A stretch of 43,822 nt of DNA, taken from contig NBMY01000055.1 of NCBI GenBank assembly GCA_002212985.1, positions 1 through 43,822 on the forward strand, in the 5' to 3' direction. This DNA is from Sphingobacteriales bacterium TSM_CSS. GTDB lineage: Bacteria > Bacteroidota > Bacteroidia > Chitinophagales > UBA2359. The position numbers were made by a program, and so were the translations under genes. The notes below the pieces were generated by a model. It saw only the letters and a list, made by a program, of their open reading frames with translations. It was not told the origin of the DNA and ran no database searches. The number at the start of each line of letters is the position of its first letter. Within the stretch, counting starts at the first letter, position 1. Shown here piece by piece: positions 8,195-16,927 of this stretch.

Positions 8195-9463
8195 ATGCGT
8201 ACTTCAGAAATAATAGAACAGGCTAAAAATATTACCACCGCCCGCCTAAACATTCCCGAAAACAAATCGCAGTGGAAAATTGGGCTTTTTATTGCCGGTT
8301 TGTTAATTGTGGCGGTTACACTGTTATACAACAGCCGCCTTGCCGGCAAACTTGCACAACAAGAGCGCCGCCGTGTAGAAACCCTTGCCAATGCCTACGC
8401 CGAAATGAGCAAAATACCGTTCAGCGAAAACTCAAGCGCCCTGCAAATTAATTTCCTTACCAACATTATAACCGGCAATACTACCATACCGGTAATTTTA
8501 ACCGATGAAAAAGGGCGAATTACCGCCTCCAAAAACGTTGACTCGCTGCGAAGCCTGAAAACCGACTCGGCCTTTTTTTACCGTAAATTGGCCAAAATGA
8601 AAGAACAATACGACCCGGTTGTAGTTATCAGCGATATGTCGAGCCTTAGACCCGAAGGCGCAACAGAACCATCCGATATTGTGCAATATGTGTACTACAA
8701 CGACTCTTACCTGCTTTCGCAGCTTAAACTGTATCCATACGTTCAACTGCTTATTATTGGCGCCTTTTTGCTGGCTGCCTACGTTACGTTTGATGTGGCG
8801 CGCCGTTCTGAGCAAAACAAGGTATGGTTGGGTATGGCCAAAGAAACAGCGCATCAATTGGGCACACCACTTTCGTCATTGGTTGCATGGATGGAAATAC
8901 TTAAGGAAACCGAAGACCCCGAAGGCACTGCCAAAATGGTAGGCCGCGAAATGGGTAAAGACATTGCCCGATTGCAACTTATTGCCGAGCGTTTTTCAAA
9001 AATAGGTTCAGAACCCAACATGCAGCAGGCCAATGTGGTAGAATCGGTAAAAAATACGGTAGATTACGTAAAGCGGCGGGCATCCTCGCGCATTCATTTT
9101 GATTTTAGCAGCCCGGCACAAATTATGTCAAACATAAACCCTACCCTTTTTGACTGGGTAATAGAAAACCTGCTCAAAAACGCCCTCGATGCCATGGAAA
9201 GCCAGGGCAGTATAAAAGTAAACGTATCGGAAGACCAAAACAACAATATTATTATAGATGTTGCCGATACCGGTAAAGGCATTCCCAAGTCAAAATTCGG
9301 TACAGTGTTTGAGCCGGGCTACAGCACCAAGCGCCGCGGCTGGGGTTTGGGCTTGTCGCTTTCAAAGCGAATTATAGAAAATTACCATTCCGGTAAAATT
9401 TTTGTACTCGATTCGGTAGTTGGCAAGGGCACAACGTTCAGAATAATACTGCCCAAATCGTAA
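8195..9463 (+). CDS. Membrane sensor histidine kinase
   Basis: A 422-residue kinase. Two membrane spans (about 29-46 and 182-200) enclose a periplasmic sensor region of about 135 residues. The H-box is KETAHQLGTPLSS with phosphoacceptor H220. The N-box is ENLLKNALDAM (324-334), the G1 box DVADTGKGI (355-363) and the G2 box GWGLGLSLS (382-390). No HAMP or PAS domain was recognised. It is an orphan: no response regulator lies in the window. The next gene is 290 bp away behind its own -7-like motifs, so co-transcription with the following block is uncertain. The signal is unknown. Envelope-related neighbours on both sides make an envelope cue a reasonable guess. Confidence 0.9.
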   Translation: MRTSEIIEQAKNITTARLNIPENKSQWKIGLFIAGLLIVAVTLLYNSRLAGKLAQQERRRVETLANAYAEMSKIPFSENSSALQINFLTNIITGNTTIPVILTDEKGRITASKNVDSLRSLKTDSAFFYRKLAKMKEQYDPVVVISDMSSLRPEGATEPSDIVQYVYYNDSYLLSQLKLYPYVQLLIIGAFLLAAYVTFDVARRSEQNKVWLGMAKETAHQLGTPLSSLVAWMEILKETEDPEGTAKMVGREMGKDIARLQLIAERFSKIGSEPNMQQANVVESVKNTVDYVKRRASSRIHFDFSSPAQIMSNINPTLFDWVIENLLKNALDAMESQGSIKVNVSEDQNNNIIIDVADTGKGIPKSKFGTVFEPGYSTKRRGWGLGLSLSKRIIENYHSGKIFVLDSVVGKGTTFRIILPKS

Positions 9464-9753
9464 AGTTCACCCGCTTTGGCAAGGCACAACTTTTGTTTTT
9501 TGTTGCTGTTTCGGGGCGCGTTGGGGCTTGTCCAAGGTAAGTGTGCAATTATTTTCTGCAAAACTGTTAATAAAGGCTCCGTTTTATACACCTATATTGC
9601 CGGCGGTTTTTTTGACACTGCCCAAAACTATACTTAAATTTTACTAAACCAAGCGCAAAAAAACAGAAATCTTACTAAAGATGGTATATTTGCACGAATA
9701 TAGCCAACCTGTTTTCAATAGTCATTATTTAACTTTGCAAAAAAAAGCGGCAA

Positions 9754-10446
9754 ATGATTAATCTCAAAAACCTCAAATCGCTCTTCATTGTTGACGAATC
9801 GGAGCCAAAAACAAACGAGGAAAAAAAAGAACCCGAAAAAAACACCGTAACCCCGCCCGCCAATAATCAGGAAAACACAGTAGTACCACCGCCGCTGCCC
9901 AATTCCAATATAGTAAGCAACGAAAGTAAAGTAGATAAACGGGTGTATGAAATGTTGCTTCAGGTTATAGAAAGCAGCAATCTGGAAGGATTTGACTACC
10001 TCGAATTCAAAGCATCGGTACAAGCGCTCAGCAATCTGCCGCTCGATGAAGCCACGCGCTTCCGCTCGGCCTTTGCTACTGCCTCTACTATGGGTTTAAC
10101 CATAGATAAATTGGTAAGTTCTGCCGAGTACTACAAAAACGTACTGAACCGAGAGCGCGACCGCTTTAAAACCGAGCTGGAAAATAAAATGGAGCAAAGC
10201 GTGGTAAGCAAAGAAAAAGAACGCCAAACCTTGGAAGACACCGTGCGCAAAAAAGAAGAGCAAATAAAATTGCTTACCAACGAAATAAACCAGCATAAAC
10301 AAAGCCTGTCGCAACTGCAAACCCAGCTTGCCGAAATACAAGCCAAAATACAGCAAACGCAAAGCGCATTTTTTGGCACCCACCAATACCTGCTTACCCA
10401 GTTTGAAGACGATGTGCAAAAAATAAAGAAATACCTTTCTTCCTGA
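9754..10446 (+). CDS. Coiled-coil protein beside PspA-like gene
   Basis: A 230-residue soluble protein without signal peptide. Residues 15-60 are a charged and Pro/Asn-rich linker. Residues 62-130 form a compact helical domain with the motif GFDYLEFKASVQAL (79-92), then LPLDEATRFRSAFATASTMG. Residues 130-205 are a strong coiled coil (Glu/Lys/Gln heptads). It ends in FEDDVQKIKKYL. I recognise no named family. The central domain looks conserved rather than random, and the gene precedes the PspA-like gene on the same strand. TAACTTTG at 9730-9737 and TATATTTG at 9685-9692 are possible -7 elements. It is likely a cytoplasmic partner of the next two genes, by context only. Confidence 0.75.
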   Translation: MINLKNLKSLFIVDESEPKTNEEKKEPEKNTVTPPANNQENTVVPPPLPNSNIVSNESKVDKRVYEMLLQVIESSNLEGFDYLEFKASVQALSNLPLDEATRFRSAFATASTMGLTIDKLVSSAEYYKNVLNRERDRFKTELENKMEQSVVSKEKERQTLEDTVRKKEEQIKLLTNEINQHKQSLSQLQTQLAEIQAKIQQTQSAFFGTHQYLLTQFEDDVQKIKKYLSS

Positions 10447-10447
10447 T

Positions 10448-10481
10448 TTGCCCGGCAAGAAGGGCAAGCCGCTGTTTTTTT
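10448..10481 (+). terminator. Weak terminator after the coiled-coil gene
   Basis: A 6-bp stem (TTGCCC/GGGCAA, 10448-10453 and 10462-10467) is followed a few bases later by a T7 run. The stem is short, so it may only attenuate. Confidence 0.4.
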
Positions 10482-10647
10482 ACCCCGAAAATAATTTTCT
10501 TAAATAGCATTTTTGTAAAATCAGACCAATTGCGTAATATTCGGCTTAAATTGGCAACTAATTGCAAAATACCCCAAATTAACCGTTTAATACCCTTTTT
10601 CCTAAAAGCCCCGTACTCCCCGCAAAAGCATTTCAATTTCAAAACCA

Positions 10648-11670
10648 ATGGAAGAAATCAGAAACAAATCATTTTTTGACCGCCCCGAAGGTAAAACGGG
10701 AACCATTTTTGGATTAGCCATTTTAGGCGGATTGGCCTACCTGCTTTATTCCTTTTTACCCGTACTCATATCTCTGGCAGCCAATACCCTGTATCTGGTA
10801 CTTATGCTGGCCGCCCTTGCAGCAGTGGTTTACATGCTCATTGACCCTAAATTCCGCAACCTCATCTGGTATATTTACAAAAGCATTATGCGCTTTATTA
10901 CCGGCATTTTTGTACAAATAGACCCCATAGGCATCATTGAATCTTACATTGATGACCTGAAAGACAACCTTAAAAAAATGGGCAAACAAATAGGCCTCCT
11001 GCGCGGTCAGATGCGAAACCTTAAAATGCAGATTGAGCAGAACGAACAGCAAATGCAGCAAAATATGTCGCTGGCAAACCGCGCAAAAGAAAAGGGTAAA
11101 GACAGCATTATGATTTTAAAAGCCCGAAAAGCCGGACGCCTGCAAGACTCCAACCTGAAATTGCAAGACCTGTACAAAAAAATGGAGGTGCTCTACCGCG
11201 TTTTATGCCGCATGTACGAAAACTCCGAAATTCTGCTCGAAGACATTCAAGACGAGGTAGCAGTGCGCAAGCGCGAGCGCGAAGCCATCAGAGCAAGCCA
11301 TTCGGCCATGAAATCGGCCATGAATATCATTTCGGGAGATAAAGACCGCCGCATGATGTTTGACCAAGCCATGGAAGCCATTGCCGATGATATAGGCCGA
11401 AAAGTAGGAGAAATGGAACATTTTATGGAAATTTCGGAAAACTTTATGTCTTCTATTGACCTCCAAAACGGCGTGTTTGAAGAAAAAGGCCTTGAAATGC
11501 TGGATAAATGGGAAAAAGAAGGCACCTCCTTCCTGCTGGGCGCCGATAAAAAGAAAATTATTGACGAAGCCAACACCGATTCAGCCGTACTTGACCTTGA
11601 TGCCCCAATTAGCAGCGCTAAACACGAAAAAGGTGAAAAAGGCCAATACTCCGATTTGTTTGATTTTTAA
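10648..11670 (+). CDS. PspA/IM30-like protein with two N-terminal membrane spans
   Basis: A 340-residue protein. Two hydrophobic segments (about 19-38 and 40-65) are followed by IDPIGIIESYIDDL and about 150 residues of long helices. The region with LANRAKEKGKDSIMILKARK and then YENSEILLEDIQDEVAVRKRE follows the PspA/IM30/Vipp1 pattern (DP near the start, an AL-rich hairpin, a central four-helix coil). The membrane anchor is unusual, because classical PspA binds membranes through an amphipathic helix. The acidic tail ends in YSDLFDF. Assignment to the PspA superfamily is by pattern only. It is likely an inner-membrane-tethered scaffold on the cytoplasmic face that responds to envelope stress. 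It sits between the coiled-coil gene and the SBP-OmpA gene. Confidence 0.6.
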   Translation: MEEIRNKSFFDRPEGKTGTIFGLAILGGLAYLLYSFLPVLISLAANTLYLVLMLAALAAVVYMLIDPKFRNLIWYIYKSIMRFITGIFVQIDPIGIIESYIDDLKDNLKKMGKQIGLLRGQMRNLKMQIEQNEQQMQQNMSLANRAKEKGKDSIMILKARKAGRLQDSNLKLQDLYKKMEVLYRVLCRMYENSEILLEDIQDEVAVRKREREAIRASHSAMKSAMNIISGDKDRRMMFDQAMEAIADDIGRKVGEMEHFMEISENFMSSIDLQNGVFEEKGLEMLDKWEKEGTSFLLGADKKKIIDEANTDSAVLDLDAPISSAKHEKGEKGQYSDLFDF

Positions 11671-11718
11671 CCCCTGCCCTATGCTGCTAATGGACAATAC
11701 ATAATACCGGCATATTAC

Positions 11719-11781
11719 AAATGCCATGAAAAGTGCCCCAAAGAAAAATTCATCTTATTAGTGGCACTTTTCATGGCATTT
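11719..11781 (+). terminator. Perfect 19-bp inverted repeat between the PspA-like and SBP-OmpA genes
   Basis: The arms AAATGCCATGAAAAGTGCC (11719-11737) and its exact reverse complement (11763-11781) flank a 25-nt loop. A short T tract follows. It could terminate the upstream gene or act as an mRNA hairpin before the next. The perfect 19-bp match is more than a terminator needs. Confidence 0.55.
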
Positions 11782-11842
11782 TTGCATTTAAACCATTACC
11801 ACACAATTATGTTTTTATTTACAAACTCAATATAACTTAACT

Positions 11843-13399
11843 ATGGCAACACGTTTAACCGGATTTTCCAAATTTCTCATCACATTACTTATTGTTGGCG
11901 GTATTGCCGGCGGTCTGTACTACTTAGCCAACAAAGCCAACATAGTACCCAAAAACAACGGAACAGGCACCAACACCAACACCGGCAACAACTCGGGAGC
12001 AAAAGATGCCGATGTAATTAAAATTGGTGTCGTAACCTGGGGCGGCTACGCCGGCGGACAATACTTTAACGAAGGATTTAAACCATCGGAAAACTCGCGC
12101 TACTATAAAGATTATGGACTTAAGGTAGAATTTAAAGTATTAGATGACTTTGCCGCTTCGCGCGAAGCATTTAAGGCCGATGAAGTAAACCTGCTTTGGG
12201 CTACCGTTGACGCTTTTCCTACCGAAGTGGCAAACCTTAAAGAGTTTGAACCCCAAATTGTTTATCAGGCCGACTGGTCGCGCGGGGGCGATGCCATTGT
12301 AGTGCGCCGCGGAATAAACACCGTTGCCGATTTAAAAGGTAAAAAAATTGCCGTAGCGCTCATGACCCCCTCCCACTCTTTCCTGCTTTGGCTGCTGGAA
12401 GCCGGCGACCTGAAACCCGCAGATGTAGAAATTGTGGAAGCGCCCAATGCCATTGATGCTGCCGCATACTTTAAAGCCGGCCGCGTAGATGCCGCCGTAG
12501 TTTGGAGCCCCGATGACGAAGACTGTGTCAACAGCGTAAAAGGCTCAAAAGTGCTGAAAAGCACCAAATCTGCCTCCAATATTATTGCCGATATTTTTAT
12601 TGCCAAAAAAGCATACGCCGAAGAAAACAAAGACAAACTGCAAAAACTCTTTGAAGGCTGGATGCGCGGCGCCGCCGAAATTAACAGCAGCGATGCCAAC
12701 AAACGCAAAGCCGCAAAAATACTGTCGGAAGGGCTAAACATGCCCGAAGATTATTGTTATAAGGCCATTAACAACGTACGCCTTTGCACCTACGGCGACA
12801 ACGTTAATTTCTTTAACCTGAACGGCAACTACAACGGCGTAAAAGGCGAAGACCTCTACAACAAAATGACCAAGGTTTACCAAGGCCTGGGCTATGCCAA
12901 AAATGATGTGCCGGCTTGGCGTCTGGTAGCCAACTCTTCTTTTATACGCAGCACTACCTCCTTAACCGGTAAAGAACATCTTGCCGAAGAAAGCGCTGAT
13001 TTTACGCCCGCAACCAAAGAAATGGAAACAGCCCCCGCATTTTCAAGCAAAAAAGTAACTATTAACTTCGATTCGGGGTCTTTTATGCTATCCGAAAATG
13101 CCAAACAACTTATTGACATTCAGTTTACCGAAATTGCCAAGGCTTTCGGCAATGCCCGCATTCGTATTGAAGGCAATACCGATAACGTAGGCAACCGCGA
13201 CCAAAACGTAGCGCTCTCTAAAAAACGCGCCCAATCTGTAGCCGATTTTTTGGTTAAAGAATATAACATGGACCCCAACCGCTTTGTGGTTATTGGCAAC
13301 GGACCCGATAAACCGGTAGCAGATAACACCACCCCCGAAGGCAGGGCCAAAAACCGCCGCACCGATTTTAATCTTCTTTCAGAAGAAGGGAAAAACTAA
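11843..13399 (+). CDS. Solute-binding protein fused to OmpA domain
   Basis: A 518-residue protein. An uncleaved-looking N-terminal anchor (10-28, FLITLLIVGGIAGGLYYL) and a Thr/Asn/Gly linker (39-55) lead to a periplasmic NMT1/TauA/phosphate-type binding protein fold. That domain opens IKIGVVTWGGYAGGQ (59-73) and contains VADLKGKKIAVAL and AAYFKAGRVDAAVVWSPDDE. The C-terminal OmpA peptidoglycan-binding domain (about 402-510) has GNTDNVGNRDQNVALSKKRA, with the diaminopimelate-binding type D and R positions (TDNVG, NRRTDF). No ABC permease or ATPase gene is near. The protein would tether the inner membrane to peptidoglycan and present a ligand-binding domain, so a sensor role is more likely than transport. 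That is inference. Confidence 0.85.
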   Translation: MATRLTGFSKFLITLLIVGGIAGGLYYLANKANIVPKNNGTGTNTNTGNNSGAKDADVIKIGVVTWGGYAGGQYFNEGFKPSENSRYYKDYGLKVEFKVLDDFAASREAFKADEVNLLWATVDAFPTEVANLKEFEPQIVYQADWSRGGDAIVVRRGINTVADLKGKKIAVALMTPSHSFLLWLLEAGDLKPADVEIVEAPNAIDAAAYFKAGRVDAAVVWSPDDEDCVNSVKGSKVLKSTKSASNIIADIFIAKKAYAEENKDKLQKLFEGWMRGAAEINSSDANKRKAAKILSEGLNMPEDYCYKAINNVRLCTYGDNVNFFNLNGNYNGVKGEDLYNKMTKVYQGLGYAKNDVPAWRLVANSSFIRSTTSLTGKEHLAEESADFTPATKEMETAPAFSSKKVTINFDSGSFMLSENAKQLIDIQFTEIAKAFGNARIRIEGNTDNVGNRDQNVALSKKRAQSVADFLVKEYNMDPNRFVVIGNGPDKPVADNTTPEGRAKNRRTDFNLLSEEGKN

Positions 13400-13424
13400 T
13401 TTCAACACCCAAAGGCAATATTAC

Positions 13425-13460
13425 AAAAAAACAGGCTGCTGTTTGGCGGCCTGTTTTTTT
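13425..13460. terminator. Bidirectional terminator between convergent genes
   Basis: AAAAAAACAGGC (13425-13436) pairs with GCCTGTTTTTTT (13449-13460) around a 12-nt loop. Both strands gain a T run, so it can serve the SBP-OmpA gene on plus and the TPP enzyme gene on minus, whose stop is at 13463. Confidence 0.8.
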
Positions 13461-13462
13461 TA

Positions 13463-15199
13463 TTACATACTGATTGACCCTTTTCTGAAATCGGTTTTAC
13501 CAATAATGGCATTTATTACATAAGGTATGCCTTTATTGAGTCCTTCTTTTGCTTCCTGCAAGGCGGCGGCAAATTCGGGCATGGTTTGCACGCGGCGGCC
13601 GCGGCCGCCAAAGGCATGGGCTACCATTTCGTAATCGGAATGTGCCAGAGTGGTTGCGCAATCGTCTTTCAGTATTTCTATCTGGTCGCGGGCTATTTGC
13701 GCCCAGCTGGCATCGTTGCCAATAATGGAAATAACGGGCAGGTTATGTCGGGCAAAAGTATCGTACTCCATAATGCTGTAAGCACAGCTGCCATCTCCCC
13801 AAATAATATACACTTCGGCTTGGGGGAAGCAAAGTTTGGCGCCAAGAGCAAAACCGGCGCCTACACCCAAAGTGCCAAAAGCGCCGGGGTCAAGCCATGA
13901 TAGTGGTTTGCGGGGACGCAGGGTATAGGCGGCTGTTCCTACAAAATCGCCTCCATCGGCAATTAAAATGGAATCATCGGGCAGTTGTGTTTCCAGATGC
14001 TTAAACAATTGCAGAGGGTTAATTCCTTCTACCTCCTGTTGGGCACGTTGGTAAATATCGGTTTCGCGCCCGGCATCGCGGGTATGCAATGAAGCAAGCC
14101 AGTTTTTTACGGCATCGGGTTTTACCGGGTTTAGCTGTACCAGGTCAATAAGGCATTCGCCCGGGTCGGCAAGTATGGCCAAATCGGGTTTTTTGTTTTT
14201 GGTAAGGTCTTCGGCGCTGCGGTTAATGGCAATGTGTACGGCGCTGCTGTTCAGATGTCGCCCGTAATCCAGCCTGAAATCGCAGGGTACTCCGGCAAGC
14301 AAAATTAAATCGGCTTCCCGAAGCGCTTCTTTGCGGTTGTGCCGCAATTGGAGGGGATTATCTTTGCCCAGCAACCCCCGCGCCATACCCGAAAGATATA
14401 CGGGAATGCCCAACTGCTCAATGGCATTGGCCAGGGCAATGGTTTGTTGGGGGTTCATAATGGCGCCGCTGCCTATGAGCATGAGCGGCCTGTTTGCTGC
14501 CGCTATTTTTTGGGACATGCCTGCCACCTGACTGCCGGTGTGTTTCGGGTAACTAATGGGCGGAACCGGCACATCAAACCTGATGCTGTCTTTCCCTTTA
14601 AATATGCCCGATACGTGCCTGTTTACATACCATTTTACGGCTTTCTCCTGCAAAGTGCGGGCGGGTGCGTCGTTTTTTGCACCATACCATTCGCGCACCA
14701 ATTCTTCGTTGTACAGCAGGTCTATGGGGCATTCTACAAAAACCGGGCCCGGTATGCCGGTTTTTGCTATGGCAAACGCTTTTTGCAGCGTAGGCACAAT
14801 ATCGGTTATGCGTTTAATGGTGGCTGCCCATTTAACATTGGGTTTCATGAGTGCCATTTGGTTAATATCTTGCAGAGAGCCTCGCCCTTTGAGTATGGTG
14901 GCTGCGGCACCACCCAACAGCACTAAGGGTACTTGAGCCATTTGTGCATTTTTGATGGCGGTAATGGTGTTGGTAAGCCCCGGCCCGGCTGTTACGGCGG
15001 CAACGCCCGGAACACCCGTAATGCGGGCTACGGCATCGGCGGCAAAAACGGCGTTTACCTCGTGCCGGGTATCAATAACCCGTATGCCCGCTCTTTTTGC
15101 TTCTACAAAAATGGGCGATATGTGGCCGCCACAAAGGGTAAACAAAAATTTTACCCCCTGTTGCTGCAATACTTTTGCTATAATGGTTCCTCCGTTCAT
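13463..15199 (-). CDS. ThDP enzyme of the ILVBL/HACL2 type
   Basis: A 578-residue thiamine-diphosphate enzyme with the usual N-terminal, middle and C-terminal domains of acetolactate synthase relatives. The catalytic glutamate is E47 in [14 protein letters not shown]. The cofactor motif runs from GDGS (468) to GND (494-496). Long stretches recall human ILVBL/HACL2: [67 protein letters not shown] and a C-terminal [16 protein letters not shown]2 cleaves 2-hydroxyacyl-CoA in the mammalian ER. The bacterial reaction may be 2-hydroxyacyl-CoA cleavage or something related. No ilvN, oxalyl-CoA or CoA-transferase gene adjoins it, which argues against branched-chain synthesis. It lies 39 nt downstream of the FtsX permease gene on the same strand. 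Confidence 0.85.
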   Translation of the reverse strand: MNGGTIIAKVLQQQGVKFLFTLCGGHISPIFVEAKRAGIRVIDTRHEVNAVFAADAVARITGVPGVAAVTAGPGLTNTITAIKNAQMAQVPLVLLGGAAATILKGRGSLQDINQMALMKPNVKWAATIKRITDIVPTLQKAFAIAKTGIPGPVFVECPIDLLYNEELVREWYGAKNDAPARTLQEKAVKWYVNRHVSGIFKGKDSIRFDVPVPPISYPKHTGSQVAGMSQKIAAANRPLMLIGSGAIMNPQQTIALANAIEQLGIPVYLSGMARGLLGKDNPLQLRHNRKEALREADLILLAGVPCDFRLDYGRHLNSSAVHIAINRSAEDLTKNKKPDLAILADPGECLIDLVQLNPVKPDAVKNWLASLHTRDAGRETDIYQRAQQEVEGINPLQLFKHLETQLPDDSILIADGGDFVGTAAYTLRPRKPLSWLDPGAFGTLGVGAGFALGAKLCFPQAEVYIIWGDGSCAYSIMEYDTFARHNLPVISIIGNDASWAQIARDQIEILKDDCATTLAHSDYEMVAHAFGGRGRRVQTMPEFAAALQEAKEGLNKGIPYVINAIIGKTDFRKGSISM

Positions 15200-15238
15200 G
15201 CGGTTGCAGATGTTTTATAATGTTTTTTTTACAGAAAT

Positions 15239-16462
15239 TTATTTAAACCGAATGGCTTTTATGGGGTTAATGGCCGTTACCAAATAAGAAGGCCACACCA
15301 ATGCAAACAGGCAAATGACCATAGTGGCAACGTTAAGTACAACAATGGTAAGCGGATTTAAATCTATGGGCGCTACACTTACATAGTATGATTCTTCGGG
15401 CAGTGTAATGAAACCGAAACGCTGTTGCAAGATGCAAATGCCCAAGCCAAGCACGTTACCGATAATTAGCCCCCAACCAACAATGTACATGGCATTGTAC
15501 AAAAATATACGCCTTATACTCCAGTTGGTGGCGCCCAATGCTTTTAAAATACCAATCATATTGGTTCTTTCCAGAATTAGAATGAGCAGGGCGGTAATCA
15601 TATTAATTATGGCTACTATGGTCATGAGGGCTAAAATAACCCTTTCGTTCATGTCTTGCAGTTGAAGCCATTCAAAAATATTAGGGTTAATTTCGCGAAT
15701 GTTTTGCGATTGGAGGTCTTGCCCGGCAATTTGGTAGTAAATAAGGTCGCTAAAGTATTGCAGGTCTTCAGTGTGGTTAAGAAATACCTCAAAACCGCCT
15801 ACTTCATCATTTTCCCATTTATTGAGTTTTTGGATATGCCTTATATCAATGAGTGCATATTTTTCGTCGTACTCCTCCAACCCGGTTTTGTAAATACCAG
15901 AAATGGTAAATTTGCGCACCAGCGGCGGGTCTTGTACAAAATACACGGCCAACTTGTCGCCGGTTTTGAGTTTCAGTCTTCGGGCAGTTGTTTGCGAAAT
16001 GAGAATTTCATTAGATTTTGCAGTATCGGAAACCGAAATAATATTGCCTTCGGTTAAGTATTCTTTAAAGAAAGTCCAATCAAAATCAACGCCAATACCT
16101 TTGAGCACTATCCCTTCAATTTCGGTATCGGTTTTAATAATTCCGGCTTTGTGTGCATACACCTGTATGTGTTTAATACCCGGCACGGTATCTAAGGCGG
16201 GGTAAAACGACTGGTAAATGGAAACCGGGTGAATGTCTTCGTAAGATTGGTTTAAATCGAACTTGCTGATGTGAATATGCCCCCAAAATCCGAAGATTTT
16301 ACGGCTGATTTGGTTTTGAAAACCGTTTACCGTAGCTGTGGTAATGAGCATTACCGCCACCGACAACGCCACCGCCGCCACGGCAATGGTTATAATAAAC
16401 CCCGAAAATGAGCGCCCTTTGCCAAATGCTATACGGCGGGTTATAAACCAGGCTACATTCAT
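15239..16462 (-). CDS. FtsX-like ABC permease (LolC/E-like)
   Basis: A 407-residue protein from ATG 16462, which gives the family start [21 protein letters not shown]. The frame stays open 11 codons further up, to 16495. One N-terminal span (about 20-43) leads to a large periplasmic domain (about 45-270), then three C-terminal spans ([23 protein letters not shown], then [20 protein letters not shown], then [21 protein letters not shown]). The cytoplasmic loop [23 protein letters not shown] is the FtsX coupling signature. Proteins of this type extract lipoproteins for outer-membrane sorting. The LolD ATPase must be encoded elsewhere. The TATCTTTG motif at 16493-16500 (minus) is a possible -7 element 31 nt upstream. 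Confidence 0.85.
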   Translation of the reverse strand: MNVAWFITRRIAFGKGRSFSGFIITIAVAAVALSVAVMLITTATVNGFQNQISRKIFGFWGHIHISKFDLNQSYEDIHPVSIYQSFYPALDTVPGIKHIQVYAHKAGIIKTDTEIEGIVLKGIGVDFDWTFFKEYLTEGNIISVSDTAKSNEILISQTTARRLKLKTGDKLAVYFVQDPPLVRKFTISGIYKTGLEEYDEKYALIDIRHIQKLNKWENDEVGGFEVFLNHTEDLQYFSDLIYYQIAGQDLQSQNIREINPNIFEWLQLQDMNERVILALMTIVAIINMITALLILILERTNMIGILKALGATNWSIRRIFLYNAMYIVGWGLIIGNVLGLGICILQQRFGFITLPEESYYVSVAPIDLNPLTIVVLNVATMVICLFALVWPSYLVTAINPIKAIRFK

Positions 16463-16927
16463 GCTTTTTTGCTTAGGTGTTGCACCTTGGGGCAAAGATA
16501 GAACTTTTGCAAGTATTTAGGTAACTCCTTTGCCGGCTATGTTCTTAGCTACTTTCTTATCATTTTACCGCAAAGACCGCAAGAAATTCGAAAAGACCGC
16601 AATTACTTTGAGTCCTTTATTTAGGTTCCTTGAGGTTAAACGCTTCCAATTAGCAACACTACAAGCCAAAACCCTGAAATTAAAGGCAGCTGTTCCGTAG
16701 TTACGAACTTTTTGACTTAAGCATTGCTATAAACCTAACAGGTTTTGAATCTAATATCAGCAAAACAAACTAAATGAGAAGCAGAAGTAGAAAAACATCA
16801 AAGTTGTTGTTGGACTAAACAATTGAGCAAAATACTTATTTAAAATATTAAATTATAATTCATTTGGACAAAAATAAGAAAAGCAACTTATATTTGACCA
16901 TTCAAGCTACTCAAAAGCACCCTTCTA
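16463..16927. other. Intergenic region with degenerate CGCAAAG repeat
   Basis: A divergent intergenic stretch between the FtsX permease and namZ. 16567-16604 (ACCGCAAAGACCGCAAG...) resembles the core of the MITE-like repeat at 40271-40310, but terminal inverted repeats were not found. AACCTAACAGGTTT at 16733-16746 is a short palindrome-like word. The rest is AT-rich and includes the namZ promoter. No gene is seen. Confidence 0.5.
16863..16896 (+). promoter_or_regulatory. Promoter of namZ
   Basis: TTTG at 16863-16866, 22 nt, then TATATTTG at 16889-16896, which is a full -7 consensus match. It ends 31 nt before the ATG at 16928. Confidence 0.6.

Noticed and set aside
12265..12741. 158-codon open frame antisense to the SBP-OmpA gene
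   Set aside because: Ser/Ala-rich shadow translation with no family signature.
11843..13399. Reading the SBP-OmpA protein as an ABC importer component
   Set aside because: No permease or ATPase gene lies nearby, and the fusion to a peptidoglycan-binding domain does not fit a shuttling binding protein.
14339..14926. 195-codon open frame antisense to the ThDP enzyme
   Set aside because: It lies wholly within a gene with conserved catalytic motifs and has no recognisable domain.
16567..16604. Third copy of the MITE-like element
   Set aside because: Only the CGCAAAG core resembles the element; terminal inverted repeats were not found, so it is described as degenerate.
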